From Paenibacillus xylaniclasticus (GTDB lineage Bacteria > Bacillota > Bacilli > Paenibacillales > Paenibacillaceae), in assembly GCF_004001065.1 (NCBI RefSeq), contig NZ_BIML01000005.1, positions 248,001-312,000 of the forward strand: a stretch of DNA of 64,000 nucleotides. Reading direction: 5' to 3'. The position numbers were made by a program, and so were the translations under genes. The notes under the pieces were generated by a model that made no database searches, was not told where the DNA came from, and saw nothing but the letters and a program-made list of their open reading frames with translations. Positions 17,673 to 26,934 of this stretch are shown one piece after another; within the stretch, counting starts at the first letter, position 1, and each line of letters opens with the position of its first letter.

Positions 17673-20180
17673 CTATGCTTCTTCCAGCCATGCCGGCAGT
17701 GAAATATAGACGGTCGTTCCACGGCCAGGCTCGCTTTCATACCGAATCGATCCCCGGTGCTCCTCGATAATGTTGAAGCTGACCATTAGACCGAGTCCCG
17801 TTCCTTGCTCCTTCGTCGTAAAGAAAGGTTCCTTAATTTTACTCAATCGTTCAGCCGGTATACCTTCGCCCTGATCGGAGAAGTATACGCGCACCTCGCC
17901 GCCAACCGCTTCTGCCCCGATTTTGAGCAGACCGCCGCTTGGCATCGCTTCGATCGCATTCTTCATCATATTGACGAACACCTGCTTGATCTGATTCCGC
18001 TCACAATAGACCAGCGGCAAATCTGAAGGGACATCAGCTTGAACCAATACGTTGTTCAGCAGCGCCTGGGAGCCGAGTAGCTCCGATACCTCAGACACAA
18101 TAGCACCGATATCATCTGGCTTTCGCGTCACCGTTTGCGGCTTGGATAGCACCAGCAGTTCGCCTAGAATAAGCTCGATCCGGTTGAACTCATTTTGCAT
18201 AATATCGTAGTATCGATCCCGATTATGCTCTGGTGCATGCCTCAGCAGCTTCGTGAAGCCTTTCAGCGCCGTCAGCGGATTGCGAATCTCATGCGCAATG
18301 CCAGCAGCAAGCTGACCCGCTGCGGACAGCTTCTCTGATTGGCGGAGCCGCTCCTCCGACTGCTTCCTCTCCGTAATATTATGAACCGTCCCGAATACGC
18401 GAATCGGCTGTCCCTGATCGCCGCATACAGTTTGCGATATTGCGTGCATCGTCCTCATGCTGCCGTCTGTCGAACGTATTATCCGGAATATGATGTCCAT
18501 CTTAATGCCTTTAAGCGTTTCCATGATTGCATGCTCTACACGGTGACGATCCTCTGGGTGAACAGATTCCAATAACTGCTCAATAGACTGATCGGAAGGT
18601 TGCCGATTACAGCCCCATAGCTCAATTATTTCGTCCGACAAAATCCATCGGTTGTCGGCTATATCCCACTCGAAATAGCCAAGACCGGCTAGCTGCTGTG
18701 CCATCCGCAGGCTGTCCCGGCTCCGGTTCAGCGCCGCTTCCGCCTTCATATACTCGGTCAGATCGCAGTGTACACCGAATATCGCATACGGCTCGCCGTG
18801 CAGACTCATTCGTTCACCATACGTATGGATGTGGCGAATCTGACCGTCGGGCCGAACGATCCGATAATGGATATCGACCTCTTCTGCCATTGAAATTGAT
18901 TTAAACGCAGTTATCGTACGTTCCATGTCATCGGGGTGTAAATGTGCCGCAATGAGTTGTAACGTTACCGGGGTACCTGGCTGAAAGCCGAATATTCGAT
19001 ACGTCTCATCCGACCAACGGGTCTTGCTATAAGCTATGTTATACTCCCAGCTTCCGAACCGACGGATTCGCTGCGCCTGCAGCAGATGCTGCTCCGCTTT
19101 CTTTCTCTCGGTAATGTCCCGCCATACGCCAACCAGTCGTTCTTGCCCATCCATCTCGTCTATGACCGATCGGTAAGACAATTCAAACCATATAAAGTGT
19201 CCAATGCGATGTCGAATACGACAAGTTGCGACTCCGCTTAAGGCTGATATCGAGATATTGCCGCCCAGCATCTCCCGACATTCGGGGTGAAGGTAGCTCC
19301 AGGCGGACGTACCGAGCACCTCTTCCGGACGATAACCGAGCAACCGTTCGATGGCAGGCGATACATATTGAAAGTCCCCCTCCGGGCTTAAATAGGTGAT
19401 GATGTCTCTGGCATTTTCCGAAAGCATTTTATACCGATGCTCGCTCTCCTTAAGCTGATTGTGCATGGTATAAAACGCCGTGACATCTTGTGCAATTACA
19501 AATACGCCAATCTGCTCTCCGCCTTCTGCCATCGGCAGCATCGTAACCTGTGTAATGAGTTTTTCGCCGTCTTTTCGTATCGTTTGGATGACACAGTGAC
19601 CTGTCCGGCCTTTCATGACATCGTCGTAACAGCGCTCCGCGATAGGAACGTCCTTAGGCTCGATGAACAAAGTCAATGGGGCGTGAAGTATCTCCTGAGC
19701 CTCATAACCAAGCAGCTCCACTGCCGCCAGATTCGCATTCGCAATCGTCCCATCAGGCAGGACTGTATATACCGCATCCGGATGTCTCTCAAAGAGAGAA
19801 CGGTAGCGCTGGCCCGTACTCGAAAGATGGGTAAGTGAGGTCACGTCACGTAACAATACCGATACGCCTGATCCATTCGGAATCAATTTGATTTCGTAAC
19901 GCACATCTGAGTGGGCGTAATAGCTTTCGAACACGATTACCCGCTGGCGCTGCTTCGTCTCCATATACTTCTCAAAAAAATAAGGCGATTTCGCCATCGG
20001 AAACTCGCCCCAGAACGACTTCCCAATCAGCTCTCGATGGTCCCGGAACAACAAAAAACCCGCCTGAGGGTTTATATAGGTAAATATATCGTCTTCATTA
20101 AGCATAAAAAAGCCCTCTGCCGAGTGCTCCATAATGCGGATTAGGCTTTGCTGATTCCTATCATGCGCATTCGTCGACAT
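17673..20180 (-). CDS. Multi-PAS soluble sensor histidine kinase
   Basis: 835 residues from ATG 20180; no membrane segment, so cytosolic. About five PAS/PAC units in series (for example DAVYTVLPDGTIANANLAAVELLGY and ITERKKAEQ, ITERKQSEE linkers). Then HisKA with His630 in AGIAHEIRNPLTALKGF and a HATPase_c domain (NMMKNAIEAMP, DQGEGIP, GTGLGLMVS). No receiver domain and no adjacent response regulator: an orphan kinase resembling the KinA/KinE sporulation kinases, so feeding Spo0F is a reasonable guess only. I chose 20180 because AAGGAATGAAGG lies upstream; a GTG at 20207 would add nine residues. Confidence 0.88.
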   Translation of the reverse strand: MSTNAHDRNQQSLIRIMEHSAEGFFMLNEDDIFTYINPQAGFLLFRDHRELIGKSFWGEFPMAKSPYFFEKYMETKQRQRVIVFESYYAHSDVRYEIKLIPNGSGVSVLLRDVTSLTHLSSTGQRYRSLFERHPDAVYTVLPDGTIANANLAAVELLGYEAQEILHAPLTLFIEPKDVPIAERCYDDVMKGRTGHCVIQTIRKDGEKLITQVTMLPMAEGGEQIGVFVIAQDVTAFYTMHNQLKESEHRYKMLSENARDIITYLSPEGDFQYVSPAIERLLGYRPEEVLGTSAWSYLHPECREMLGGNISISALSGVATCRIRHRIGHFIWFELSYRSVIDEMDGQERLVGVWRDITERKKAEQHLLQAQRIRRFGSWEYNIAYSKTRWSDETYRIFGFQPGTPVTLQLIAAHLHPDDMERTITAFKSISMAEEVDIHYRIVRPDGQIRHIHTYGERMSLHGEPYAIFGVHCDLTEYMKAEAALNRSRDSLRMAQQLAGLGYFEWDIADNRWILSDEIIELWGCNRQPSDQSIEQLLESVHPEDRHRVEHAIMETLKGIKMDIIFRIIRSTDGSMRTMHAISQTVCGDQGQPIRVFGTVHNITERKQSEERLRQSEKLSAAGQLAAGIAHEIRNPLTALKGFTKLLRHAPEHNRDRYYDIMQNEFNRIELILGELLVLSKPQTVTRKPDDIGAIVSEVSELLGSQALLNNVLVQADVPSDLPLVYCERNQIKQVFVNMMKNAIEAMPSGGLLKIGAEAVGGEVRVYFSDQGEGIPAERLSKIKEPFFTTKEQGTGLGLMVSFNIIEEHRGSIRYESEPGRGTTVYISLPAWLEEA

Positions 20181-20495
20181 CCAATCCTTCATTCCTTTCG
20201 ACTTCACATGAATCGTAAGACCAAACCATCGCCTTCATTATTACCCATAGGATTCCATTAGTAAAGAAAGTTTCATAAATACGCACTATATTCCAAAGAT
20301 TTGAGGATATTATGTATGCATTTACCATATTCCTACTGCATAAAGTGTTACATCTGCGGATGTAAATGAATGACCGTATTCCGCTTGGGCTGACGCACAT
20401 TGTTGACTTGCTATGCAACTATGGACAAGTTGTAATCGTCAGTTGAAGTAACCTATTCACTACCCCGCGGTTTCAAATTAGGGAGGCTGATCCAA
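20181..20495. other. Divergent intergenic region, kinase / Gmad2 lipoprotein
   Basis: No gene seen in these 315 bases. It contains a perfect dyad TTACATCTGCGGATGTAA at 20348-20365 (7-base arms, 4-base centre), a possible operator. No confident promoter hexamers were picked. Confidence 0.4.
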
Positions 20496-21170
20496 ATGAC
20501 AACAACAAGAAGACGCGCGCTATACCGGTGGATATCGGCTGCTCTCGTGGCCCTTATGCTAGCAATCGTCCCCGTCATCATTGGTGGATGTGCCGAAGAA
20601 ACCGACATTCCAGATAAACCGACCGCGACAGACAACGCTAGCAACGACGATGCGACATCCCCCAACAATCCCGGCGATGACAGCAGCGATAGTGGTCCCA
20701 AGCCGATTGATAATCCCGAGGGGGACAGCGATAGCGGTAATGCCGGGCCGGAGGTTAAACCCAGCGGCGGCGGTGACAGCGATGGGGCCGGGCCGGACAT
20801 TAAGCCCAGCGACAGCGATGACAGCAGCGTGAAGGAGCCTGTCATTGTCGCAGAGAACAGTGCATTCCGCGTATTTGAGCCGGCCGAGAACTCGGTCGTC
20901 GGCACGACCTTCACCGTACGCGGAGAAGCACGTGTATTCGAAGCTGCATTCAGCTACTCCTTTGAGGATGGCCACAATACTTTAGCGGAAGGCCATGTCA
21001 TGGCCGACATGGGCGCACCAGAGTGGGGTCAATTCGAATTTACCGTTACATTCGAGAAACCGACCAGCCCATTCGGCATCCTAACCCTATATGAATCAAG
21101 TGCGAAAGACGGTAGTCCAATCCATAAACTGCAAATCGCAGTCCAATTCTCAGAAGATCTATTGAAGTGA
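20496..21170 (+). CDS. Lipoprotein with C-terminal Gmad2 (spore germination Ig-like) domain
   Basis: 224 residues. Signal peptide with lipobox IGGC (Cys32), a long acidic low-complexity linker (about 35-112) of Asp/Ser/Gly/Pro with repeated phrases GPxxKPS and DSDSG, then a Gmad2-like domain (about 122-222): FRVFEPAENSVVGTTFTVRGEARVFE opening (two overlapping parts) and a C-terminal SAKDGSPIHKLQIAVQF strand. Gmad2 domains occur in GerM-type and other envelope lipoproteins of sporulating Firmicutes. GGGAGG precedes ATG 20496. Probably a cell-surface or forespore-envelope binding protein; ligand unknown. Confidence 0.8.
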   Translation: MTTTRRRALYRWISAALVALMLAIVPVIIGGCAEETDIPDKPTATDNASNDDATSPNNPGDDSSDSGPKPIDNPEGDSDSGNAGPEVKPSGGGDSDGAGPDIKPSDSDDSSVKEPVIVAENSAFRVFEPAENSVVGTTFTVRGEARVFEAAFSYSFEDGHNTLAEGHVMADMGAPEWGQFEFTVTFEKPTSPFGILTLYESSAKDGSPIHKLQIAVQFSEDLLK

Positions 21171-21212
21171 ATACGCAGCGCACAATATCATATGGCTGCC
21201 GCATTCCAACAG

Positions 21213-21239
21213 GGCTCTCCGCTGTCCAAGCGGCGAGCC
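21213..21239 (+). terminator. Terminator after the Gmad2 lipoprotein gene
   Basis: GGCTCTCCGCT pairs with AGCGGCGAGCC with one T-C mismatch; CTCTTTC follows, so the U tract is weak. Confidence 0.6.
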
Positions 21240-21336
21240 TCTTTCATGGCGAATTATCCCTGCCCCGCCGTGCAACATTCTGATCGCATTATCGCGTCTA
21301 TCAAATGTGAATGTTCCTAAGAAAGGATGAACTAAT

Positions 21337-21879
21337 GTGAGAATAAAACAAAGCCGCTTCTTCTTGTATGATAAAGGCGGCTGCATCGCGGCCTCCTTGC
21401 TTCTTGCCCTGATGCTAACCATCATCGCCGGGTGCAGCAATGCAGACATGGATTCTGCAGACACGACCTCAAGCCCGCCGACTGCGAATGAGTTAGCTAC
21501 ACCACCGCTTGCCGGTGAACCGCTGGGCAATCCGTATGAGGTTGCGGGAATTACTGATCCGGAGGCGTTCGACCAAATGTTCGCCAAAGTACAGGCCGCA
21601 ATTGCAGAGGATGATAAAGCTGCCGTTGCAGCTTCAGCTCTATATCCTATTCGTGTGAACTACTCGGTTAACCAGTTCGATAGAATCGATAACGCCGAGC
21701 AATTCATAGCCAATTACGATCAAATCATTACCCCATCTGTGAAGGAAGCATTACGCAATCAGAAGCTCGACGGGCTGTTCGTCAACGCGAATGGCGTGAT
21801 GGCCGGCGCTGGTCAAATGTGGTTCGGCGTGACAGCTACCACTCCGCAGCAGTACGGAATTATTGCGGTCAATCCTTAG
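21337..21879 (+). CDS. Putative lipoprotein of unknown function
   Basis: 180 residues from a GTG start (AGAAAGGA nine bases upstream). A signal peptide with lipobox IAGC (Cys33) ends in a short Ser/Thr/Pro/Ala linker. The globular part, about residues 68-180, contains YPIRVNYSVNQFDRIDNAEQF, ANYDQIITPSVKEALRNQ and LFVNANGVMAGAGQMWFG, a pattern I recognise from uncharacterised bacterial secreted proteins but cannot name. It follows another lipoprotein gene but a hairpin lies between them. Confidence 0.7.
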   Translation: MRIKQSRFFLYDKGGCIAASLLLALMLTIIAGCSNADMDSADTTSSPPTANELATPPLAGEPLGNPYEVAGITDPEAFDQMFAKVQAAIAEDDKAAVAASALYPIRVNYSVNQFDRIDNAEQFIANYDQIITPSVKEALRNQKLDGLFVNANGVMAGAGQMWFGVTATTPQQYGIIAVNP

Positions 21880-21897
21880 AGATGGTTGCTCACCTAT

Positions 21898-21940
21898 CAA
21901 AAAAGGGCTGTCCGTCGTCAGCGGGACTGCCCTTTTTTTC
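21898..21940 (+). terminator. Terminator after the unknown lipoprotein gene
   Basis: AAAAAGGGC-t-GTCC pairs with GGAC-t-GCCCTTTTT with one T-T mismatch; the following run is TTTTTTTCTT. Probably bidirectional, serving the MATE gene as well. Confidence 0.88.
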
Positions 21941-21992
21941 TTAAAATGACGGCTATGAGTGCAGCGGAGACTTATTGAGCCTTCCCTCTCTC

Positions 21993-23396
21993 TTATGCAC
22001 CGGTACTCGTGCCTGCAGGCTGGCCTTCAACCACACCTTGCTTCACGAGACCATACCGCTCCCATTTGCGGGATTTCCAGCGGAACCACATAATAATAGT
22101 CCGAATCCACTCATCCGCCGCAACCGCCAGCCAGATGCCCGGCAAGCCCATATCGAGCTGGAATACGAGCAAGTAGCCAAGCGGCAAGCTCATGCCAACC
22201 ATCGTTACCGCTCCTACCCAGAACGGGAATTTGGCATCACCGGATGCGCGCAGGGAGTTCACGAGCACCAGATTGCCCATCCGACCTGTCTCGAGTGCAA
22301 TCGTGTAGAGCATCAAATGTGCGCCCAGCTCTAAAATATCGTCATTATTCGTGAACATGCCCATAATCGGATACCTGAATATTACGGCTAGTACGATACC
22401 GATCAGCGTAATGACGACGACAGACCGTATACTCCGCCACACACGAGCGTACGCCTCGTCCTGTCGATTCGCCCCAATGAGACGGCCGACAATGATAGCC
22501 GTTCCGAGACCGCATGAGTAGCCGAACAAATAGATGAACCACGAAATATTCTGAACATATTGACGAGCCGCAAGCGCGTGATCGCCCAGAAACGTCGCAT
22601 AATACAGAAATACCATCTGGCAGCCCTGATACATGACCGATTCCATGGCGGCCGGCACGCCGATTTTTAATATTTTCCCGATATATTCCTTCGACAGCGA
22701 CCAATAGTACTGGAGCATAATCCGCACTCTCATGATTCGATACATCAGCCAGAAAAAGACGACAATGGCAAGCGCCCGGCTAATAACCGATGAGATCGCC
22801 GCCCCTTCCACCCCCATTTCCGGTGCGCCAAGCTTACCGAAGATGAGCATATAGTTTCCGATAATATGAACGATGTTCATGCCGAGTGACACGAGCATCG
22901 CTTCCTTCGTAAACCCGTGCACGCGAACGATCGCGGCTACAGCATTAATGACCGCCTGCAGAAACAGCGAACTACCGACAATCGCAATATAGCTGACGGC
23001 ATAATCCAGCGTCTCGCCGTGAAGATTCATCGCTTCCATTAGCTGTACATTCAGCAAGAAGAAAAAGGCACTGATGACTAGACCGACGGCCATGCTGAGC
23101 GTAACCGACAAAGCAGAGATGCGCGCGGCTGCTTCATAACTCTTCGCCCCAATATACTGCGCGACGACGATTGACGCCCCGTTACCGATCACTTCCAGAA
23201 TGAGCATCGCTATGGAAATGTATTGATTGGCTGTGCCGACGCCTGATACGGCGTTATCCGACAAGGCGCTGAGCATCAGCGTATCTGCGATCCCCATCAG
23301 CATAAATAACAAGACTTCTAGAAAAATAGGCCACGTAAGATGAAACAAGCTCATCTCCCGTGACGGGCTGTGGCTTGTCTTGGATGCAATTGACAT
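21993..23396 (-). CDS. MATE family efflux transporter
   Basis: 467 residues, about twelve membrane segments, cation-coupled drug/metabolite antiporter of the NorM/DinF family. Typical features: PIFLEVLLFMLMGIADTLMLSA near the N-terminus, GNGASIVVAQYIGA, and the half-molecule repeat YLFGYSCGLGTAIIVGRLIGA. I chose ATG 23396 since CAGGAGCC is nine bases upstream; the frame is open to 23447. It is divergent from lipL. Confidence 0.9.
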   Translation of the reverse strand: MSIASKTSHSPSREMSLFHLTWPIFLEVLLFMLMGIADTLMLSALSDNAVSGVGTANQYISIAMLILEVIGNGASIVVAQYIGAKSYEAAARISALSVTLSMAVGLVISAFFFLLNVQLMEAMNLHGETLDYAVSYIAIVGSSLFLQAVINAVAAIVRVHGFTKEAMLVSLGMNIVHIIGNYMLIFGKLGAPEMGVEGAAISSVISRALAIVVFFWLMYRIMRVRIMLQYYWSLSKEYIGKILKIGVPAAMESVMYQGCQMVFLYYATFLGDHALAARQYVQNISWFIYLFGYSCGLGTAIIVGRLIGANRQDEAYARVWRSIRSVVVITLIGIVLAVIFRYPIMGMFTNNDDILELGAHLMLYTIALETGRMGNLVLVNSLRASGDAKFPFWVGAVTMVGMSLPLGYLLVFQLDMGLPGIWLAVAADEWIRTIIMWFRWKSRKWERYGLVKQGVVEGQPAGTSTGA

Positions 23397-23523
23397 GATG
23401 ATTGGCTCCTGTTCGTTAACTTCTATAATTCTTCGGTATCGTATCACAACAACGTCATAAAAGCATTATCGGACTAACGAAATATAAGATAGAATAGTAA
23501 TAAAAACGCAAGGAGTGCTCCGA

Positions 23524-24393
23524 TTGGAAACAACGAGCAACGAGAATACGATCAATCAGCCGGACGAATACGCAGGCATGCTGATCCTCGATCGGATGAA
23601 TGAGCATTGGCGCGGTGCCAACGATCCCCTTCATGCGTTCGCTTTGGACGAGCTGCTGTGCCGCAGGACGGGTGAAGGCGGCCCGCCGGTATGTCATATA
23701 TGGCGGCATGCGAACGCCTTCATTCTAGGACAACGCGATGCAAGACTGCCACAGGTCGATGAAGCGCTGCATGCGCTTAAGGCGCGTCATTACATGACCG
23801 CGGTGCGCAGCTCGGGCGGTGCAGCCGTCCCGCTCGACGACGGCGTCGTCAATGTCTCCCTTATAATGCCGATGGCAAGCAGTGGTACAGGTGTCCGGTT
23901 CAATCAAGACTTCGAGCGTATGTACGACCTTATTGCCGAGGCGCTGGCGCCAACTGGAGCCAAAGTCGACAAAGGCGAAATTATAGGTGCCTATTGTCCA
24001 GGCGATTATGACCTTAGCATTGACGGCCGTAAGTTTTGTGGCATTGCCCAGCGCCGGCAGGCCAAAGCTTTTATTATCCAGGCATTCATCATCGCAGAAG
24101 GCTCCGGCGAGCAGCGGGCAGCGGCTGTCCGCGCCTTCTATGATCAAGCGGCAGCCGGCATAGAGCCCGGTAAGGCCTATCCATTCGTCGTACCAGACAG
24201 CACCTCCTCATTAGAGAAGCTGACGACGATTGGTCCGAACGCAGCCGTAACGTTCGCGGAGCGAATCAAGTCCGTTATCCGATCACGCCAGCGGCCTGAT
24301 GCGCTCGCCGCCTCCGCCGCCTCCCTGCAGCTCCCTCAGCCGGAGGAACTGCAGGCGATGATTGAAGCTCTTCACAGCCGATACAAGCATTAG
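23524..24393 (+). CDS. lipL: Octanoyl-[GcvH]:protein N-octanoyltransferase
   Basis: Amidotransferase that moves the octanoyl group from GcvH to the E2 subunits in the Bacillus-type lipoate assembly route. 289 residues of the BPL/LplA/LipB fold. The diagnostic catalytic Cys158 lies in GAYCPGDYDLSIDGRKFCGIAQ (split: GAYCPGDYDL, SIDGRKFCGIAQ), closely matching LipL; RSSGGAAVPLDDGVVNVSL is the substrate lobe. The likely start is TTG 23524, eight bases after AAGGAG; a GTG at 23515 overlaps that ribosome binding site. Confidence 0.88.
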   Translation: METTSNENTINQPDEYAGMLILDRMNEHWRGANDPLHAFALDELLCRRTGEGGPPVCHIWRHANAFILGQRDARLPQVDEALHALKARHYMTAVRSSGGAAVPLDDGVVNVSLIMPMASSGTGVRFNQDFERMYDLIAEALAPTGAKVDKGEIIGAYCPGDYDLSIDGRKFCGIAQRRQAKAFIIQAFIIAEGSGEQRAAAVRAFYDQAAAGIEPGKAYPFVVPDSTSSLEKLTTIGPNAAVTFAERIKSVIRSRQRPDALAASAASLQLPQPEELQAMIEALHSRYKH

Positions 24394-24430
24394 AACGAAA
24401 ATATGACTCTGCTCTATTTATGAAGGGTTT

Positions 24431-24447
24431 TGTCGAATTTTGTCGAA
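24431..24447 (+). promoter_or_regulatory. Tandem Spo0A (0A) boxes upstream of a histidine kinase gene
   Basis: TGTCGAA occurs at 24431-24437 and again at 24441-24447, each preceded by TTT, i.e. two perfect core 0A boxes in direct orientation with 10-bp phasing. TATACC at 24458-24463 is a possible -10. The arrangement resembles the tandem boxes of the abrB promoter. Confidence 0.75.
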
Positions 24448-24551
24448 TATTTTAAGTTATACCTTTTACACGTGATTCATGTCTTCGCTGGATCGTTCCG
24501 CACCCGACATGCTCATACATTACTCACAAATACAAACAGGAGGGCACTGTC

Positions 24552-26873
24552 ATGTCGATCAAGGCGAAACTATCTCTAGTTATTTCCGCCGTCGTAGCCG
24601 TCATTTTGACGCTTAACATTATTATTTTCTACGGTGCTGCTAACCGTCATCTACAGAAGGACGCCGAACAGAACATGCTCAATATCGCGAATCAGATCCA
24701 GGTATCGGTCCAGGTTTCTGAAGCAGCTCAGAGACGAATCGAGCAGGCGATCGCGGAGAAGCTGCGCGCTGCCGCCATAGCAGCTAAGGCGCGCCTGGAT
24801 CCTGATGCTGCGAATGTGAGCAACGAGCAGCTCAAAGCGTTAAGCCGAGAGCTAGACATAGACGATATATCGTTGTGGCAACAGACCGAGGATGACATCG
24901 TCGTTGTGAAATCGTCGAATCCGGAAGAGCTCGGCCTAGGCTCGAAGACGATGGGTTACTGGTACGATGCATTCCAGCAGCTGTTCGCCAGTTGCAATAC
25001 GACAGTAACGGAAGGGCAGCGACTCGAGCATTTCTGGTCGGGACCGATTAATTATGCCACATCGAATCCTTCGCATATTAACAAGTGGGGCTATTATTAC
25101 GACGGCACAACGAACTACTTAATCAACCCTCTAGTCGATGCAAAGTCGCTAATTAGCTTCGATCAGCAAAATGGAACGGAGAAGATTATCCACCATTTAA
25201 AAGCTACCTACCCGGAGCTTCTTGAAATTACAGGGATCGATCCACGTTACTTCGGTAAAGATCCAATTCTAAAATTTAAAAAGGGCGAGCTCGTTCACAA
25301 TCTCGACGTCCGAGCCATTAAGTTCGGCCAGTACACACTGAAGGACGAAGACGATACTGTACGCGTCCAGCAGGCAATCGATACCGGTCAGCCGATAACG
25401 GTGAAGACAACGGTTGAAAACAAGCGAGTACTCAAAATTTTATATCCTGTTCAGGGTGAGCATCAGCCTTATGTCATCCATGTTCAATTTGATCGGGATT
25501 TCATACCGCACTCATTGGTTTGGCAAATTTTGCAGCACGCCGTCATCTCGCTAACGCTTCTGCTGCTGACCATTGTGCTAAGCTACTGGCTATCTGGCCG
25601 GCTGTTGCGTCCGCTCCAGCTCATCCTACGCAAAGTGAACGACATGGCTAAGGGAGACTTCTCGACGCCTATTCCGGAGCATAATAAGGATGAACTAGGT
25701 CAACTCGCCGCAGACGTTAACAATTTGGGCGCCAGCATCGTCCAGTATACAGACGATCTGAAGTCCACGATGGATGAACTGCGTTCGACCAAAGTGTTCT
25801 TGCAGTCCTTCTTCGACCATACATCCGATGCCATTCATGTTCTTGATGCTGAACGAATCGTCGTGCAAGCCAACCAAGCATTCGAGAACATATATGGCTG
25901 GACGGTTCAAGAGGTCATCGGAAAGCCACTCAACAATATTCCTGCAGAGTGGGAATACGAAAGACAGATGTTCGTAGATGTCATCACGCATGGCAAGCCC
26001 ATCACGAACTACGAAACAACTCGTTATACGAAGGACGGGCGGCAGATTAATGTCAGCGTTACCGCTTCACCGATTCATGACCAGGATGGCAGAGCTATCG
26101 CCATCGCCTGCATCTCCCGCGACATTACCGCCCGCAAGCAGACGGAAGAGCGGCTGCGTCGTTCAGAGAAGCTGTCCGTCGTCGGCCAACTGGCGGCAGG
26201 CGTGGCGCATGAGATTCGCAACCCGCTCACGACGCTCCGCGGCTTTATTCAGCTCGCCAGCAGTCGCGGGACGCTCAGTCCTGATCATATCGACATTATG
26301 ATCGCCGAGCTAGACCGGATCAATATGATTGTCAGTGAGTTTCTCATTCTGTCTAAGCCGCAGAAGCTGCAATATGTCCCGGTAGATGTTAATCAGTTGA
26401 TGCACGAAACGCTCTTGCTGCTGGAATCAGAGGCTGCGGTTAACGACATTACGTTCGATGTATCGCTCGAGCCTTCCTTGCCGAGCCTTTCTTGTGAACC
26501 GAACCAGCTGCGGCAAGTATTTCTGAATCTGATTAAGAACGGCATCCAAGCCTCGCCGAGCGGTGCAAGCTTGATCATTCGTACAAGTGCGGTTTCGTAT
26601 CGTGACTCCGGCACCGATGCGGCGACCTGTATCGAAATCGCTGATCAAGGCTGCGGCATCCCGCCCGAGGATCTCGCTCGGCTTGGCGAGCCATTCTTCA
26701 CCCGTAAGCCGGACGGCCACGGCCTTGGCTTAATGGTCTGCCAGCAGATCATTACCCAGCATCAAGGTACGCTCCAATTCCAAAGCACTGTCGGACAGGG
26801 GACGCGAGCAATTATTGTACTGCCGAACCAGCATTACAGTAAAACCAATCCCCCCGGCACAACTGCTGTATAA
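24552..26873 (+). CDS. Membrane-bound PAS sensor histidine kinase (sporulation-kinase-like)
   Basis: 773 residues. Membrane segment about 9-29, an extracellular region to about 328, second membrane segment about 330-350, HAMP, a coiled linker, one PAS domain (about 415-535, FFDHTSDAIHVLDAERIVV), HisKA with His553 (GVAHEIRNPLTTLRGF) and HATPase_c (NLIKNGIQASP, DQGCGIP, GHGLGLMV). No response regulator is adjacent. Orphan kinases of this make-up often feed the Spo0F-Spo0B-Spo0A relay, and the tandem 0A boxes upstream support a sporulation role. GGAGGG precedes ATG 24552. Confidence 0.88.
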   Translation: MSIKAKLSLVISAVVAVILTLNIIIFYGAANRHLQKDAEQNMLNIANQIQVSVQVSEAAQRRIEQAIAEKLRAAAIAAKARLDPDAANVSNEQLKALSRELDIDDISLWQQTEDDIVVVKSSNPEELGLGSKTMGYWYDAFQQLFASCNTTVTEGQRLEHFWSGPINYATSNPSHINKWGYYYDGTTNYLINPLVDAKSLISFDQQNGTEKIIHHLKATYPELLEITGIDPRYFGKDPILKFKKGELVHNLDVRAIKFGQYTLKDEDDTVRVQQAIDTGQPITVKTTVENKRVLKILYPVQGEHQPYVIHVQFDRDFIPHSLVWQILQHAVISLTLLLLTIVLSYWLSGRLLRPLQLILRKVNDMAKGDFSTPIPEHNKDELGQLAADVNNLGASIVQYTDDLKSTMDELRSTKVFLQSFFDHTSDAIHVLDAERIVVQANQAFENIYGWTVQEVIGKPLNNIPAEWEYERQMFVDVITHGKPITNYETTRYTKDGRQINVSVTASPIHDQDGRAIAIACISRDITARKQTEERLRRSEKLSVVGQLAAGVAHEIRNPLTTLRGFIQLASSRGTLSPDHIDIMIAELDRINMIVSEFLILSKPQKLQYVPVDVNQLMHETLLLLESEAAVNDITFDVSLEPSLPSLSCEPNQLRQVFLNLIKNGIQASPSGASLIIRTSAVSYRDSGTDAATCIEIADQGCGIPPEDLARLGEPFFTRKPDGHGLGLMVCQQIITQHQGTLQFQSTVGQGTRAIIVLPNQHYSKTNPPGTTAV

Positions 26874-26889
26874 ACCAATTAAAGCCCGG

Positions 26890-26924
26890 CCCTCTATACT
26901 AGAGTAGGCCGGGTTTTGCTTTGT
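26890..26924 (+). terminator. Terminator between kinase and exporter genes (bidirectional)
   Basis: CCCGGCC-CTCTA pairs with TAGAG-TA-GGCCGGG, followed by TTTTGC on the plus strand; it may also serve the convergent exporter gene. Confidence 0.82.
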
Positions 26925-26934
26925 CAATTCGATA

